Assembly: GCA_963719005.1 (NCBI GenBank)
Contig: CAVRAR010000007.1
Location: forward strand, 18,527 to 82,526
Source of the DNA: G963675935 sp963719005
GTDB taxonomy: Bacteria; Planctomycetota; Planctomycetia; Pirellulales; Thermoguttaceae
Length of the DNA: 64,000 nucleotides
Direction: 5' to 3'
A program made the position numbers and the translations under genes. Positions 34,134-43,080 of the stretch are shown piece by piece (position 1 is the first letter of the stretch; every line of letters starts with the position of its first letter). Below the pieces are notes generated by a model. It was given only the letters and a program-made list of their open reading frames with translations, was not told the DNA's origin and made no database searches.

Positions 34134-34501
34134 GGTATGAACCTCTGCACTCGACTATATCGACATCGCCACTCCCATTCACCATTCTTCCTTTTCCTCC
34201 CCGTTTTACAAGTGCCGCGAATGCTTCCGCAACAAGAGGAGTAAAGAAAAAAACCCATTTTCGACAATCGGCAAACTTTACGCGACCCCACTTGTCATTT
34301 CATTTAACCCGGTTACACTAGGAAGCTCCCTGAGGGCACGACTCAGTTGGCGTCAACATCGAGTTGGCACGACACTCTGGAGTACGCAGCGCGATTGATG
34401 GTTGTTTTTTGCCGCCCTCAGGCGAGAGTGCTACCGGCACCATCGACCCAGTTTTTTCCCACCCAGCGCGCCCAGCTTCCTTGAACACAAGAGGTTCCCC
34501 T
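34134..34501. other. 368-bp divergent intergenic region
   Basis: Separates the Gfo/Idh gene (minus) from the thioredoxin-like gene (plus). Frames crossing it lack start signals and domains. Promoters of both genes are expected here, but none is clear. Confidence 0.4.
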
Positions 34502-35071
34502 GTGACTACCATGCTCTGTGCTACTATTCTGCAAGCTGCCTTGCTCGTTTCCGGCGCCGATGCGACGCCTGCCGCTGCCAAAGCGACGCCCGCCGCTGCG
34601 AAAGCGACGCCCGCCGCCAAAGCGACGCCTCCCGCCGCCAAAGCGAAGCCTGCCGCCGCCAAGGCGATGGCTACCCCCGAAACGTACTCGGCTGCCCGCC
34701 AGGACACTGCCAAGACCGGCAAACCGATGGTCATTATGGTCAGCACCGACTGGTGCCCGCCATGCCAGGTAATGAAGAGGACGATTTTGCCGCGTGTCCG
34801 CGCGCATGGACTGCTCCGCAAGGTCGCTTTCGCCCGCGTCAATCCCGATCAAGACGCCGAGTTGGCGAACCAGATTACCGGCGGCGGCCCGATCCCCCAG
34901 TTGGTCATGTTCCGCAAGACATCGAAGGGTTGGGTGCGCAAAACGCTCATCGGCGGCCAGAGCGTCGAAACCGTCGAGGAGTTCATCAACGAAGGGCTCG
35001 CAATGGATCGGGCGGAGAAGAAGGCCGGAAAGAAAACCGCCACCGAAGACAAGTCGTCCAAGCACGGGTAG
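34502..35071 (+). CDS. exported thioredoxin-like protein with Ala/Lys/Pro linker
   Basis: About 189 residues from GTG 34502 with AGAGG upstream; longer frames upstream look non-coding. A hydrophobic N-terminus (MLCATILQAALLVSGA) is followed by a repetitive linker of about 35 residues built from ATPAAAK units, then a thioredoxin fold with the redox pair WCPPC and the cis-Pro region GGGPIPQLVMF. It should act outside the cytoplasm, reducing or isomerising disulfides, which suits an organism rich in Cys-rich envelope proteins. The C-terminus is Lys/Glu-rich. It is intact. Confidence 0.82.
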   Translation: MTTMLCATILQAALLVSGADATPAAAKATPAAAKATPAAKATPPAAKAKPAAAKAMATPETYSAARQDTAKTGKPMVIMVSTDWCPPCQVMKRTILPRVRAHGLLRKVAFARVNPDQDAELANQITGGGPIPQLVMFRKTSKGWVRKTLIGGQSVETVEEFINEGLAMDRAEKKAGKKTATEDKSSKHG

Positions 35072-35110
35072 CTCAGCCTAGCACCGTGTGAAAAACGGTA
35101 CAGCCTAATA

Positions 35111-35170
35111 CGTAGGGCGGACTTCAGTCCGCCTTGCGTGTTTTGCAGGCGGACTAAAGTCCGCCCTACG
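35111..35170. repeat. GTAGGGCGGACTTCAGTCC palindromic repeat
   Basis: CGTAGGGCGGACTTCAGTCC and the inverted GGACTAAAGTCCGCCCTACG form the two arms. It belongs to the same family as 22796-22871 and lies between the convergent thioredoxin-like and PduT genes. Confidence 0.85.
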
Positions 35171-35191
35171 TGGGCCCAAATCGCCATCGGC

Positions 35192-35752
35192 TCACAGATA
35201 GTCGCCGAACAACTCCCGGCTGGGCCGCGGAATGACGATCTCCGAAACCAGCAGGCCGCGGCCGCGCACCTCCTCGGCGGCCACCTGAACGCCCGCCCGG
35301 ACGTCGGCCACGGTGCCGGTCATCAGGCAGAGCCCCTTGCCGCCGAGCGCCATGGCCACGTGGATGCGGAAGAGGGTGACGCGGGCGGCCTTGACGGCGG
35401 CGTCGGCCGCGGCAATCACACTGACGCCGCTGAAGGTCTCGATCACGCCCAAGGCGCCGGCGTCCTCGGGCCCCAGCACGACCGACTGCCCCAAGGCTTG
35501 AAACACCGCCGGGTGGACGTTCGGAATGATCAGGTGATCGATGATCGAATCGCCGGTGCCGGCCAGACCGGCCCTGACGGCGGTCTCCACGTCGCTGACC
35601 GACCCGCCGATGACGATCAGGTACTTGCCGGAACAGATCGTCCGGGCGATCAGAATCTCGACCGATGCCGCCTTGAGCATGTCGTCTTCGATCTGATAGC
35701 CGATGCCGATGCTGGAGAGTTCAATCGCGCCAATCGCCTTAGGGGTGGCCAT
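35192..35752 (-). CDS. pduT: tandem-domain microcompartment shell protein, PduT-like
   Basis: A 186-residue protein with two BMC domains (GAIELSSIGIGYQIEDDMLK and GVIETFSGVSVIAAADAAVK), as in trimeric BMC-T shell proteins. The pore segment TICSGKYLIVIGGSV matches the PduT segment whose cysteine helps hold a [4Fe-4S] cluster at the trimer axis. PduT is thought to pass electrons across the shell to PduS, and a PduS-like gene lies just upstream on the same strand. No other shell or enzyme gene of a microcompartment is in the window. A repeat tract fills the gap upstream, so no normal Shine-Dalgarno is seen before the ATG. Confidence 0.9.
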   Translation of the reverse strand: MATPKAIGAIELSSIGIGYQIEDDMLKAASVEILIARTICSGKYLIVIGGSVSDVETAVRAGLAGTGDSIIDHLIIPNVHPAVFQALGQSVVLGPEDAGALGVIETFSGVSVIAAADAAVKAARVTLFRIHVAMALGGKGLCLMTGTVADVRAGVQVAAEEVRGRGLLVSEIVIPRPSRELFGDYL

Positions 35753-35756
35753 GTGA

Positions 35757-35945
35757 GGGGTCAGGGGTCAGGGGTCAGGGACGAAGGTCGAATGGCGAAG
35801 CTCGAATGACGAAAGAAGCACGAAATCCAAAATCCAAATGTCGAATTCACCTTCTCTTCGTCATTCGTCATTCGAGCTTCGTCATTCCTTCGTCATTCGT
35901 CATTCGAGCTTCGTCATTCCTTCGTCCTTCGTCATTCGAGCTTCG
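35757..35945. repeat. intergenic repeat tract between pduS and pduT
   Basis: Three GGGGTCAG units are followed by many copies of TCGTCATTCGAGCTTCG-like units. It fills the space between the pduS stop and the pduT start codon and covers the usual Shine-Dalgarno position of pduT. Confidence 0.8.
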
Positions 35946-37283
35946 TCATTTCTTGTCTCTGTCAATCCACACCACACCGCTCTCAATCGCCGTTACGATT
36001 CCGCCGATCGAGGCATGAACCGGAGCCCCAAGAGCCGGCTTGCCGTTGGTCGTCGGCGGGCGGCCGATCGTTTGGCCGATCTTCACGCGATCGCCGACCG
36101 CGACCGCCGGCTCGCACGGGGCGCCGACGTGCTGCTTCAGCTTGATGCCGACTCGGTTGGCGGGCAGAAGCGTGTCGTTGATCGGCCCGACGTTGCGGAA
36201 TCGGCGCAGGCCGAGTTTCGTCATCAGCCGGCCCATCGGCGCCTTGCGGTTGTCGCTATGCTGTTCCGGCCGTTTCGGGTTGAACGGCGGCTTTTCCCAA
36301 CGTTTCTTTTCGGCCGCCAGCCGCCGCTTGTTCTGAGTGCAGACGTTTTTCGGGTCCAAATCCTCGGGGCAGGAATAGAGGCTGCACAGGTTGCACTCGC
36401 AGCAAAACTGCGTACCGATCACATTCGGCTCGCCGATCAGGTTGAACTCGAGGCTTCGCATGGCGCGGTGCGGCTCGATGGGATGCCCCAGCAGCCAGCG
36501 GGGGCAAAGCTCCGTGCAAAAACTGCACTGGTCGCACGCGCTGCGGCCGATCCGCGTAATCTGCTTCCAATCCTGCCGGCGGCGGCGCACCACGACGTGA
36601 TCGTCGGGCAGCACGATGACTCCGCCGGTAGTCTTATCGACCAAGGCGTCGTGGTTCTCTTCGAGATAGCCCATCATCACGCCGCCGACGATGTAATTGG
36701 CGTCGGGAACCGTCGGCCCGCCGGCCGCCGCGATGCACTGGGCCAGCGTTACGCCCACGGGAACCCGCAATGTCACGGGCTCGGCCACCGCGCCGGCTAT
36801 GGTGAGGTATTTCTCGGTGACGGGGCGATCGGCGGCGCGGGCGACGTTCATCGCCGTCTCGACGTTGATGACCACCGCCCCCACTGCAAGCGGAATGCCG
36901 CCCGGCGGAATCACGCGGTGCAGTACGTCGTAGACCAGGATGAACTCATCGCCAGCGGGGTAAGCGTCGCGCAGCGGGGCCACATCCATGCTCTTGGGCA
37001 GCCGCGCCTGCAACAGATCGATCACATCGACGTACTTCTCCTTGATGCCGACCACGCCGCGTGCCGCCCCAACCAGCCGCATGGCGACGGCGGTGCCTTC
37101 CGCCACCTCGTCGGCGTAGGCCCGGAGCACCTCTTTGTCCTTATGTAGCAGGGGCTCGCACTCGGCGGCATTGATCAGAACGGTGTCGGCCTTGGCGGCG
37201 AGCTTGACGTGCGTGGGGAAGCCCGCACCTCCAGCCCCCACCACCCCCGCCTCGAAGATCGCTTCAACGTTGACGTCAGACAT
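35946..37283 (-). CDS. pduS: RnfC-like flavin/iron-sulfur oxidoreductase, PduS-like
   Basis: A 445-residue protein. The N-terminus has the RnfC/Nqo1-type nucleotide/FMN region (GVVGAGGAGFPTHVKL; NAAECEPLLHKDKEVL). A SLBB-like part follows (VPVGVTLAQCIAAAGGP), and two cysteine clusters CDQCSFCTELCP and CCECNLCSLYSCPED hold two [4Fe-4S] clusters. The C-terminal barrel-sandwich part reads VGDRVKIGQTIG...VHASIGGIVTAI. PduS reduces cobalamin in the propanediol microcompartment. It is followed by pduT, so an electron-transfer pair is inferred. It is intact. Confidence 0.9.
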   Translation of the reverse strand: MSDVNVEAIFEAGVVGAGGAGFPTHVKLAAKADTVLINAAECEPLLHKDKEVLRAYADEVAEGTAVAMRLVGAARGVVGIKEKYVDVIDLLQARLPKSMDVAPLRDAYPAGDEFILVYDVLHRVIPPGGIPLAVGAVVINVETAMNVARAADRPVTEKYLTIAGAVAEPVTLRVPVGVTLAQCIAAAGGPTVPDANYIVGGVMMGYLEENHDALVDKTTGGVIVLPDDHVVVRRRRQDWKQITRIGRSACDQCSFCTELCPRWLLGHPIEPHRAMRSLEFNLIGEPNVIGTQFCCECNLCSLYSCPEDLDPKNVCTQNKRRLAAEKKRWEKPPFNPKRPEQHSDNRKAPMGRLMTKLGLRRFRNVGPINDTLLPANRVGIKLKQHVGAPCEPAVAVGDRVKIGQTIGRPPTTNGKPALGAPVHASIGGIVTAIESGVVWIDRDKK

Positions 37284-37829
37284 GGGGCTCCTCGAAGACT
37301 TACGCGAATCTTACTACTATACCACGTTTCGCTGCCAAGAACCAACACCTTTTGGCCGCCGGGCGCAGTAACGGATTATGGCGTTCTGTCGCAGGGGTTC
37401 TTTCCGGCGGCCTTGTAATTGTTGCTTGTTTCAGGAGTTTTTTCGGTTTTTCCTACCGCTTTGCGTTTGAGAAAAAAGGAAGAAGAAATTCGGGCGGCGG
37501 CGCGCTTCGGCAGCGCCGACTCGCTTGCGAGCGCGCTTTCTTGGGACGGGCGCGGAAGAACGCGGTGTTTGGATGTAGCGGGTACTTGCGTCTGCCAAAA
37601 GAACTGGCCGCCGGACGGGACAGGTGGTCTTCCACGTGGTTGCCGGCCATTTACCCTGTCCGCAGGGCGGCGAAGGAGCAACGCTTCGCTCGCTCGGGAT
37701 TAGCCGAGACGGATGGGGCGGTGGAAGGTCTGTTGACCGTAAGCGGGGCTCCGACGCGAGGTTGTCGCTGGGGAGGTTCTTTTCTTTCGCCGGTCTGGCG
37801 TCCTTTGTTTGCGCGTTTCGGAGTTGGAA
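37284..37829. other. 546-bp region without a supported gene
   Basis: Upstream of pduS and left of the IS3 element. Open frames exist on both strands, but none has a plausible start signal or domain. It contains no remnant of the truncated integrase cut by the IS3 element. Confidence 0.45.
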
Positions 37830-37902
37830 TGTCTTGAACCAATTGGAAATGGAAATTCTCGGTCGCCTGGGTTAGAATCTTCCCCCAGACGAGGAGAATT
37901 TC

Positions 37903-38253
37903 ATGAGTGGACAACGACGACATTTCGGCACGGACCAGAAGGCTGCCATTCTCAAGAGGTATCTGGTCGATAAAGTGCCCATCTCGGACCTCTGCGACGA
38001 GTACGGCATCAAGCCGAACCAAATCTACGCCTGGCAGAAAATCCTGTTCGACAACGCGCCGGCCGCCTTTCACCCGGTCGCCAAACGCGAGGCCAGGAGG
38101 CTTTCCGCCCAGGAGGAGGAAGTCGCCCGACTGCGGGCCAAGCTCGTTCAGAAGAACGAGGTCATCTCCGAACTGATGGAGGAGAACGTCCGCGCAAAAA
38201 AGAGAATGGGGAACTCTAAACGGACGTTGGGTTCCCCACGACACTCGCGATGA
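37903..38253 (+). CDS. IS3 transposase OrfA
   Basis: A helix-turn-helix DNA-binding subunit (KAAILKRYLVDKVPISDLCD, EYGIKPNQIYAWQK) with a C-terminal leucine-zipper-like helix (EEVARLRAKLVQKNEVISEL). The frame passes a run of six A followed by G at 38196-38202. A -1 slip there gives the ending KKENGEL and a TAA at 38217, which looks like the usual family ending, so either one A has been lost or slippage is used. As drawn it overruns to 38253 with a non-family tail. Confidence 0.85.
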   Translation: MSGQRRHFGTDQKAAILKRYLVDKVPISDLCDEYGIKPNQIYAWQKILFDNAPAAFHPVAKREARRLSAQEEEVARLRAKLVQKNEVISELMEENVRAKKRMGNSKRTLGSPRHSR

Positions 38254-38254
38254 A

Positions 38255-39190
38255 GTGGTCGATTACGTGCGCCGTTGGAACGAGCGCACGGAGATTCCCG
38301 CCAGAAAGTTCGTGGCTTGGCTGGGCATTGGCCAGAGCAAGTTCCACGACTGGAAGGATCGCTACGGCAAGCGGAACGAACACAACGGCTGGGTGCCGCG
38401 CGACTGGTGGCTCGAAGATTGGGAGAAGCAGGCCATCATCCGCTTCTCCTTCGAGTATCCACTGGAAGGCTACCGGCGTTTGGCGTTCATGATGCTCGAC
38501 CGCGACGTGGTGGCCGTCAGTCCCAGCAGCGTCTATCGCGTATTGAAGGCGGCGGGCCGCATCGGGCGCTCGACGAACAAGCCGTCGAAGAAAGGCACGG
38601 GCTTCCAACAGCCGCAAAAACCCCATGAACACTGGCATATCGACATCAGCTACCTCAACATCCACGGCACGTTTTACTACCTGACGACGATCCTCGACGG
38701 CTACAGCCGCTACACCGTGCATTGGGAGATTCGCCGCTCGATGACCGAGCAAGATGAACTGACGATCCTGCAACGCGCGCGGGAGAAGTTCCCCAAGGAG
38801 ACGCCGCGGATCATCAGCGACAATGGGTCGCAGTTTTTGGCGAAGGACTTCAAAGAGTTCATTCGCATCTGCGGGATGACGCACGTGCGCACCAGCCCGT
38901 ACTATCCGCAGAGCAACGGCAAACTGGAGCGATTTCACGGGAGCATCAAGGGCGAGTGCCTGCGGCCGGGCACGCCGATCTCGCTGGAGGATGCCATCCG
39001 CATTGTGGCTCGTTACGTGGAGCACTACAACGAGGTGCGATTGCACAGCGCGATTGGCTATGTGGCGCCGGCGGACAAATTGGCGGGCCGTGAGGCGGAG
39101 ATCTTCGCAGCCCGCGATCGCAAACTGACGGAGGCCCGCGAGCGTAGAAAGGAGCAGCGAGAGGCGGCCCGTTTGCGGACGGTTGCCTGA
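38255..39190 (+). CDS. IS3 transposase OrfB (DDE)
   Basis: An rve integrase-core protein of 311 residues. The catalytic DDE residues lie in HWHIDISYL, RIISDNGSQF and NGKLERFHGSIK. The frame is open back to about 38201 and encodes a family-like LNGRWVPHDTRDEVVDYV before the GTG used here, so OrfB is probably made as an OrfAB fusion by -1 frameshifting. It is complete and probably functional. Confidence 0.92.
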   Translation: MVDYVRRWNERTEIPARKFVAWLGIGQSKFHDWKDRYGKRNEHNGWVPRDWWLEDWEKQAIIRFSFEYPLEGYRRLAFMMLDRDVVAVSPSSVYRVLKAAGRIGRSTNKPSKKGTGFQQPQKPHEHWHIDISYLNIHGTFYYLTTILDGYSRYTVHWEIRRSMTEQDELTILQRAREKFPKETPRIISDNGSQFLAKDFKEFIRICGMTHVRTSPYYPQSNGKLERFHGSIKGECLRPGTPISLEDAIRIVARYVEHYNEVRLHSAIGYVAPADKLAGREAEIFAARDRKLTEARERRKEQREAARLRTVA

Positions 39191-39365
39191 TCGAAAGAAG
39201 GACGTTACGATGAGAGACGACCTGGGCGGAGGATAGGGCTCCGGTGGGAACCGACCCGAGCGCCGCCCCAGGGGTTGTGAGCGAGGTCCGGGCGGTGGTT
39301 CTGCTGCCGCCCACCTCCCTCGCTTACAACACCAAAGCGAAAAATCCAAGCACTACCAACCAACT

Positions 39366-40502
39366 TCAACACCCGGACGATCCTAGCAAGCCAATCGAAG
39401 TTTCCATTTCACGCTGAACCAAGACAACACCTACGGCTTTCATTAGGTCACGAATGGCAACACTGACTGGGTTAGCCGTGCCCCGCGTAAGCCACGGCCT
39501 GCCGCGAGTGGTAACAAACACCAGTTTGGCTGCTTCGTCTTGCCGTGGCTTCGGGCGTTCCGCTATGGCGGTGCGAAGGGCTGCCACGGTTTCCGACCAG
39601 AGAGGGCAACGTCGGGCAATGCCTGTTTTTGGGCGGGGGAAGTTTGCCCAGCCGGTTTCCAAGTCGAAGGCGGATAAGGGCAGGTCGGCGCAATCCTTGT
39701 TGTTGAAACCGCAGTTGATGCCGAGCAGCACCATTGCCCGAAGAGCCGGATTCGCTTTCAGTGTGACGGTTTCCGGCTTGCCGGTCTTCTCATCCTTGCG
39801 GCCGGTTGCAACCTCTTTCCCTTCGAGGGCGTCAAGTATGCGTCGCAACTCGGCGGCTTCCAACATCCGTTCGCCGTTCTTGGCCCGGTGTCGCCGCAGC
39901 ACACTGGCCGAAGGCTTCTTAAACTGCGGGCCATAGCGAATCGGCTTGTCGATCAGGCCAGCTTCGTAGCCGTACTTGAACACGGTTCGCACCTTCTGCA
40001 CTTCGTTGCCGAGCCGAACCGGCCCCCACCGCTTCGCCATTTCGTCCCGCAGCCTCTCGAAGTCGTCTGCGGCTAGATCATCGACGAGTCGATCCTTGCC
40101 GAACGCGGCAACCAGCAAGACGGCCGTGGCTTTGTATTCGTCAAATGTGCGGCCGGTGACTTCGCCTGCTTCCCGCTGCCGCAACTTGGCCGTCAGGAAT
40201 CTGTTAGACAACTCTGCGACCGTCAGGCCCTCACCCTTAATGCGGGGAGTCCTGCCGGCGTGCAAATCATCAGCCTGGGCCTTGTAGAGTTCAAGGGCGG
40301 CTTGCCAGCCGTCGCCCTCGATCCGCGTCATACTACCCTTTACTACCTTTCCCCAGCGGCCGAAGTAGTGAACGCGGCCTCGAATCTTCTTCTCCCAAAC
40401 CCCGCTGGGGTGCGGCGTCAGCGGGAAATCGGCGTAGGGCTTTTTTGGCCGATCCGACGCATCTACTTTACGAGGCGTGTTTTTGCGGGTAGACTTGCTC
40501 AT
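39366..40502 (-). pseudogene. tyrosine-recombinase integrase truncated by the IS3 element
   Basis: Starts at ATG 40502 (MSKSTRKNTPRKV). Native sequence runs to about 39427; the last 20 codons (LVQREMETSIGLLG...) come from the IS3 end. The N-terminal SAM-like and first catalytic parts are present (LRAMVLLGINCGFNNKDCADL; FPRPKTGIARRCPLW; RDLMKAVG). The C-terminal HxxR, H/W and Tyr nucleophile portion is missing, so it cannot recombine DNA. The LLGINCGF segment occupies the place of the usual first catalytic Arg box; the next integrase has the same segment. The missing C-terminus is not found on the other side of the IS. Confidence 0.88.
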
Positions 40503-40671
40503 GCGTCACCTCCGATACTCTAGTAGGGTTGTGGGTGGCGTCGCCTTCGGCGGTCGCAACCCGCCGAGGGCAACTTTACTACCTGAATGACGAAAAGTAG
40601 TATAAACGGTAGTAATGCGAAAGTAAAGCCCTGGCCAAGAAAAGACGTAAACCTTTATGGCGCAAGGCTTT

Positions 40672-40758
40672 GGAGAGGTGGCTGAGTGGTCGAAAGCGCC
40701 GGTTTGCTAAACCGGTGGGTGGGAAACTGCCCCGCAGGTTCGAATCCTGTCCTCTCCG
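40672..40758 (+). tRNA. tRNA-Ser(GCU)
   Basis: An 87-nt cloverleaf: acceptor GGAGAGG (40672-40678) pairs with CCTCTCC (40751-40757), the anticodon loop reads CGGTTTGCTAAACCG (anticodon GCT), the long variable arm is typical of serine tRNAs, the T-loop is GGTTCGAATCC, and the discriminator is G. CCA is not encoded. It marks the left end of the island and is the likely integration target. Confidence 0.95.
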
Positions 40759-40763
40759 CTTGA

Positions 40764-40797
40764 AAGCCAGTTGTGCAATCCACGCAACTGGCTTTTC
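40764..40797 (+). terminator. intrinsic terminator after tRNA-Ser
   Basis: AAGCCAGTTG (40764-40773) pairs with CAACTGGCTT (40785-40794), followed by TTCTATTT. Confidence 0.8.
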
Positions 40798-40862
40798 TAT
40801 TTGGACTTACATCTCTTATGTCTGTCCCGCCTCGGATCGCTTTTCTGGCAGATTATCAAAAT

Positions 40863-40942
40863 AGTCCGATAAAACGCTCAAAATAAGTCCGATTACGGCT
40901 TGCCGAAAGTCCGATACCCTGCCTATCATGCCGTATCGGACA
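40863..40942. promoter_or_regulatory. phased AGTCCGAT iterons upstream of the integrase
   Basis: AGTCCGAT occurs at 40863-40870, 40886-40893 and 40908-40915 (spacing 23 and 22 bp) and once inverted with one mismatch at 40935-40942. Spacing of about two helical turns between the tRNA and the integrase start suggests arm-type recombinase sites or repressor operators. Confidence 0.6.
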
Positions 40943-40980
40943 TTCATCTCCAGTAGCCTTGTGGGACATGGGCAGGTGGC

Positions 40981-42720
40981 ATGGCAACACGAAATCGGCA
41001 GAATTGGAAGTTGGACAACCAGGGCGAATATCCCCGTCAAATCGGCTGGAAGTACAGCCGCAACGGAAAGCTGATCCAACACAAATTTCGTCTGGGGGCT
41101 GACCTCAAAGAGGCCAAACGCCGAGAGCAGAAACTCTTGGAACTGTGGGGCCAAATCGAATTGGATTCAATCAGTCAGCCTATCGTTTGGACTTCTTTCG
41201 CTCTCGATCTGGGGAAGCAGATCGCAAAGGGGAAGTTCCAAATCGAACTCCCCAGAAAACCCCACGACGGTCCCGAAGCCTATGCCCGGTATCTCCATCG
41301 TGTGCAACGACATTACCCAATGGTTTCCATCGTTGCCGAGGACGAGGAAGCATACGTTGCCGGGGCTGCGGCAAATCGCACGATGGTGCAGGAACAGATC
41401 GGGGCATTGCGGGAGCAGATCGCCGTCAGAGAAACCAAGCACGCTCGATCAGGAAATGTCTCCAAGATCGACCTGTGTCGCCAGGGCGGCATGTTGCACG
41501 ATGCGATGAGAGCCTATATCGAATGGCTCAAGAAGGACTGCTTCCAACCGGCACTGGGACGGGTTACAGATGGTGGCCGCACGAAGATACGGCAGATCGA
41601 AACCCTTATGACCCGCCACGAGAACCAGCCGCTTTCGATGCTGGATGAAGCCGCAGTCGAAGAGATGTTTCGTTTGTGGCGACAACGCCCGTTCAAAAAG
41701 GGCAGCACAAAACCGATCAGCCGAGTCTCTGCCGAGAACTACATCGGTGAACTGAAGCGGTTCTTGCGTTGGCTCCACAAGTGCAAGGATTTCGATTGGC
41801 GGAAGCCAGAGGACTTTGATGAAATCAAGACAAGAGTGGATGCGGCTCCAGGCGACAAACAACGGAAGCTCGTGCAAGTTGACACCTTCTCGCTGGATGA
41901 ACTGCGGTTGCTCAATGAGTATGCCACGCCGTTGGAGCGAGTGTTCCTCCTTCTTGGCATCAACTGCGGGTTTGGGGTTGCGGAAATTGCGAGCCTGTTG
42001 GTTGGCGAGGTGGTTCTCTTCAAGGGCCATGAGGAACGACATCAAGAAATCCTCGGCTATTCGACCACCAACGCCGATTCGTTCATCAAACGCATCAGAC
42101 GTAAGAATGGCGTGTACGGTGAGCACATTCTGTTTCCGCAGACGGTGGAAGCCATGCAGTGGGTGCTGGAACGTCGAAGGAAGCATCCCAACTTCGACGC
42201 AGAAGCCGTTCTGTTGCTCAACGACAGGGGAGAAACCTACAACCGGCCAACGAAAGGCAACCATCGAAACCAGCAAATCCCAAGTCGTTTCGCAGACCTT
42301 CTGCGGCGAATTCGGCGGGATCATCCTGATTTTCCCACGCTCTCATTCGGGAAACTGCGGAAGACCGCAGGCGATCTCATCAGACGCTTTGCCGATGGCG
42401 AAATCCATGCGGTTTTTATGTGTCATGGCCAGCCAGTTGCGACCGACAACTTGACCGACATTTACTCGAATCGACCATTTGGAAAAGTGTTCAAGGCCAT
42501 TCGAGAAGTTCAGGAATACTTGCAGCCGGTCTTCGCTGCTGCCGGTGCAGCCCCATTCAACTCCCGATTGTCACAGGTCGTCTACCGTTCGCCAACACGA
42601 GACGAGATTTTGCGACTTCACGACGGAGGACTAGCCGTTCGGGCCATTGCCGAAAAAGTTGGCCGGTCTCGGACTACGGTGCATCGGCACATAACACGGC
42701 ACCGTCCTAAATCCATTTAA
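40981..42720 (+). CDS. tyrosine-recombinase-like integrase with C-terminal HTH
   Basis: A 579-residue protein from ATG 40981, the first gene after tRNA-Ser. A long N-terminal part is followed by a SAM-like core-binding domain (RVSAENYIGELKRFLRWLHK) and a catalytic-like domain: VFLLLGINCGFGVAEIASLL, LSFGKLRKTAGDLI, AVFMCHGQPV and the probable Tyr in LTDIYSNRPFGK. The first catalytic Arg of standard recombinases is not obvious. The C-terminus has a Hin-like helix-turn-helix (DEILRLHDGGLAVRAIAEKV GRSRTTVHRH). Position and iterons support integration at the tRNA gene. Confidence 0.78.
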   Translation: MATRNRQNWKLDNQGEYPRQIGWKYSRNGKLIQHKFRLGADLKEAKRREQKLLELWGQIELDSISQPIVWTSFALDLGKQIAKGKFQIELPRKPHDGPEAYARYLHRVQRHYPMVSIVAEDEEAYVAGAAANRTMVQEQIGALREQIAVRETKHARSGNVSKIDLCRQGGMLHDAMRAYIEWLKKDCFQPALGRVTDGGRTKIRQIETLMTRHENQPLSMLDEAAVEEMFRLWRQRPFKKGSTKPISRVSAENYIGELKRFLRWLHKCKDFDWRKPEDFDEIKTRVDAAPGDKQRKLVQVDTFSLDELRLLNEYATPLERVFLLLGINCGFGVAEIASLLVGEVVLFKGHEERHQEILGYSTTNADSFIKRIRRKNGVYGEHILFPQTVEAMQWVLERRRKHPNFDAEAVLLLNDRGETYNRPTKGNHRNQQIPSRFADLLRRIRRDHPDFPTLSFGKLRKTAGDLIRRFADGEIHAVFMCHGQPVATDNLTDIYSNRPFGKVFKAIREVQEYLQPVFAAAGAAPFNSRLSQVVYRSPTRDEILRLHDGGLAVRAIAEKVGRSRTTVHRHITRHRPKSI

Positions 42721-43080
42721 CTGGCTGAACCCGCCCCCCACTTTTTCTCGCCCACCCCGGCAAGCGAACCATTTTCTGTGGAAACTGAGCCAAAGTGACG
42801 GGAGCAACTGAAAGGCAGGTCTCGGTTCCCCTCCAGTCAGTTGGCTTCCCTCGGACTCTCTTGAACAGAAAGCCCGCCCCGCCAATTCTCCACAGCCCTG
42901 GTCAAAACGAAGCCAAGCACCACGGAAATGAAGCCGAGCCAACGGGAGCAACTGGAAGGCGTGGCTTCCGCTTGCTTGGACAAAAGAGGCTTCCCTTGAA
43001 CAAGAGCCGCCCCCGCTGTTTCTCCACTGGGCCTGGGTATGGAACCAAGCCCCCAATGGAAAAGGCTATTTCATTTTGCT
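42721..43080. other. 360-bp non-coding stretch with internal repeats
   Basis: Contains two GGGAGCAACTG(A/G)AAGGC units (from about 42800 and 42945), and TTGAACA(G/A)(A)AAG...CC(A/C)CTGG-type segments ending in the 48-bp repeat at 43006. No gene is supported. Confidence 0.5.
43006..43053. repeat. 48-bp direct repeat, copy 1
   Basis: Shares 46 of 48 bases with 44695-44742 (core GCTGTTTCTCCACTGGG). A weaker relative begins near 42868. Confidence 0.85.

Larger units (their letters stand above)
37830..39426 (+). mobile_element. IS3-family insertion sequence
   Basis: Imperfect inverted ends begin TGTCTTG on both sides (37830 and the complement at 39426), with a shared GAAATGGAAA block inside each. 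About 1597 bp, carrying orfA and orfB. No target-site duplication is evident (left flank ...TGGAA, right flank ACACC...). Confidence 0.8.
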
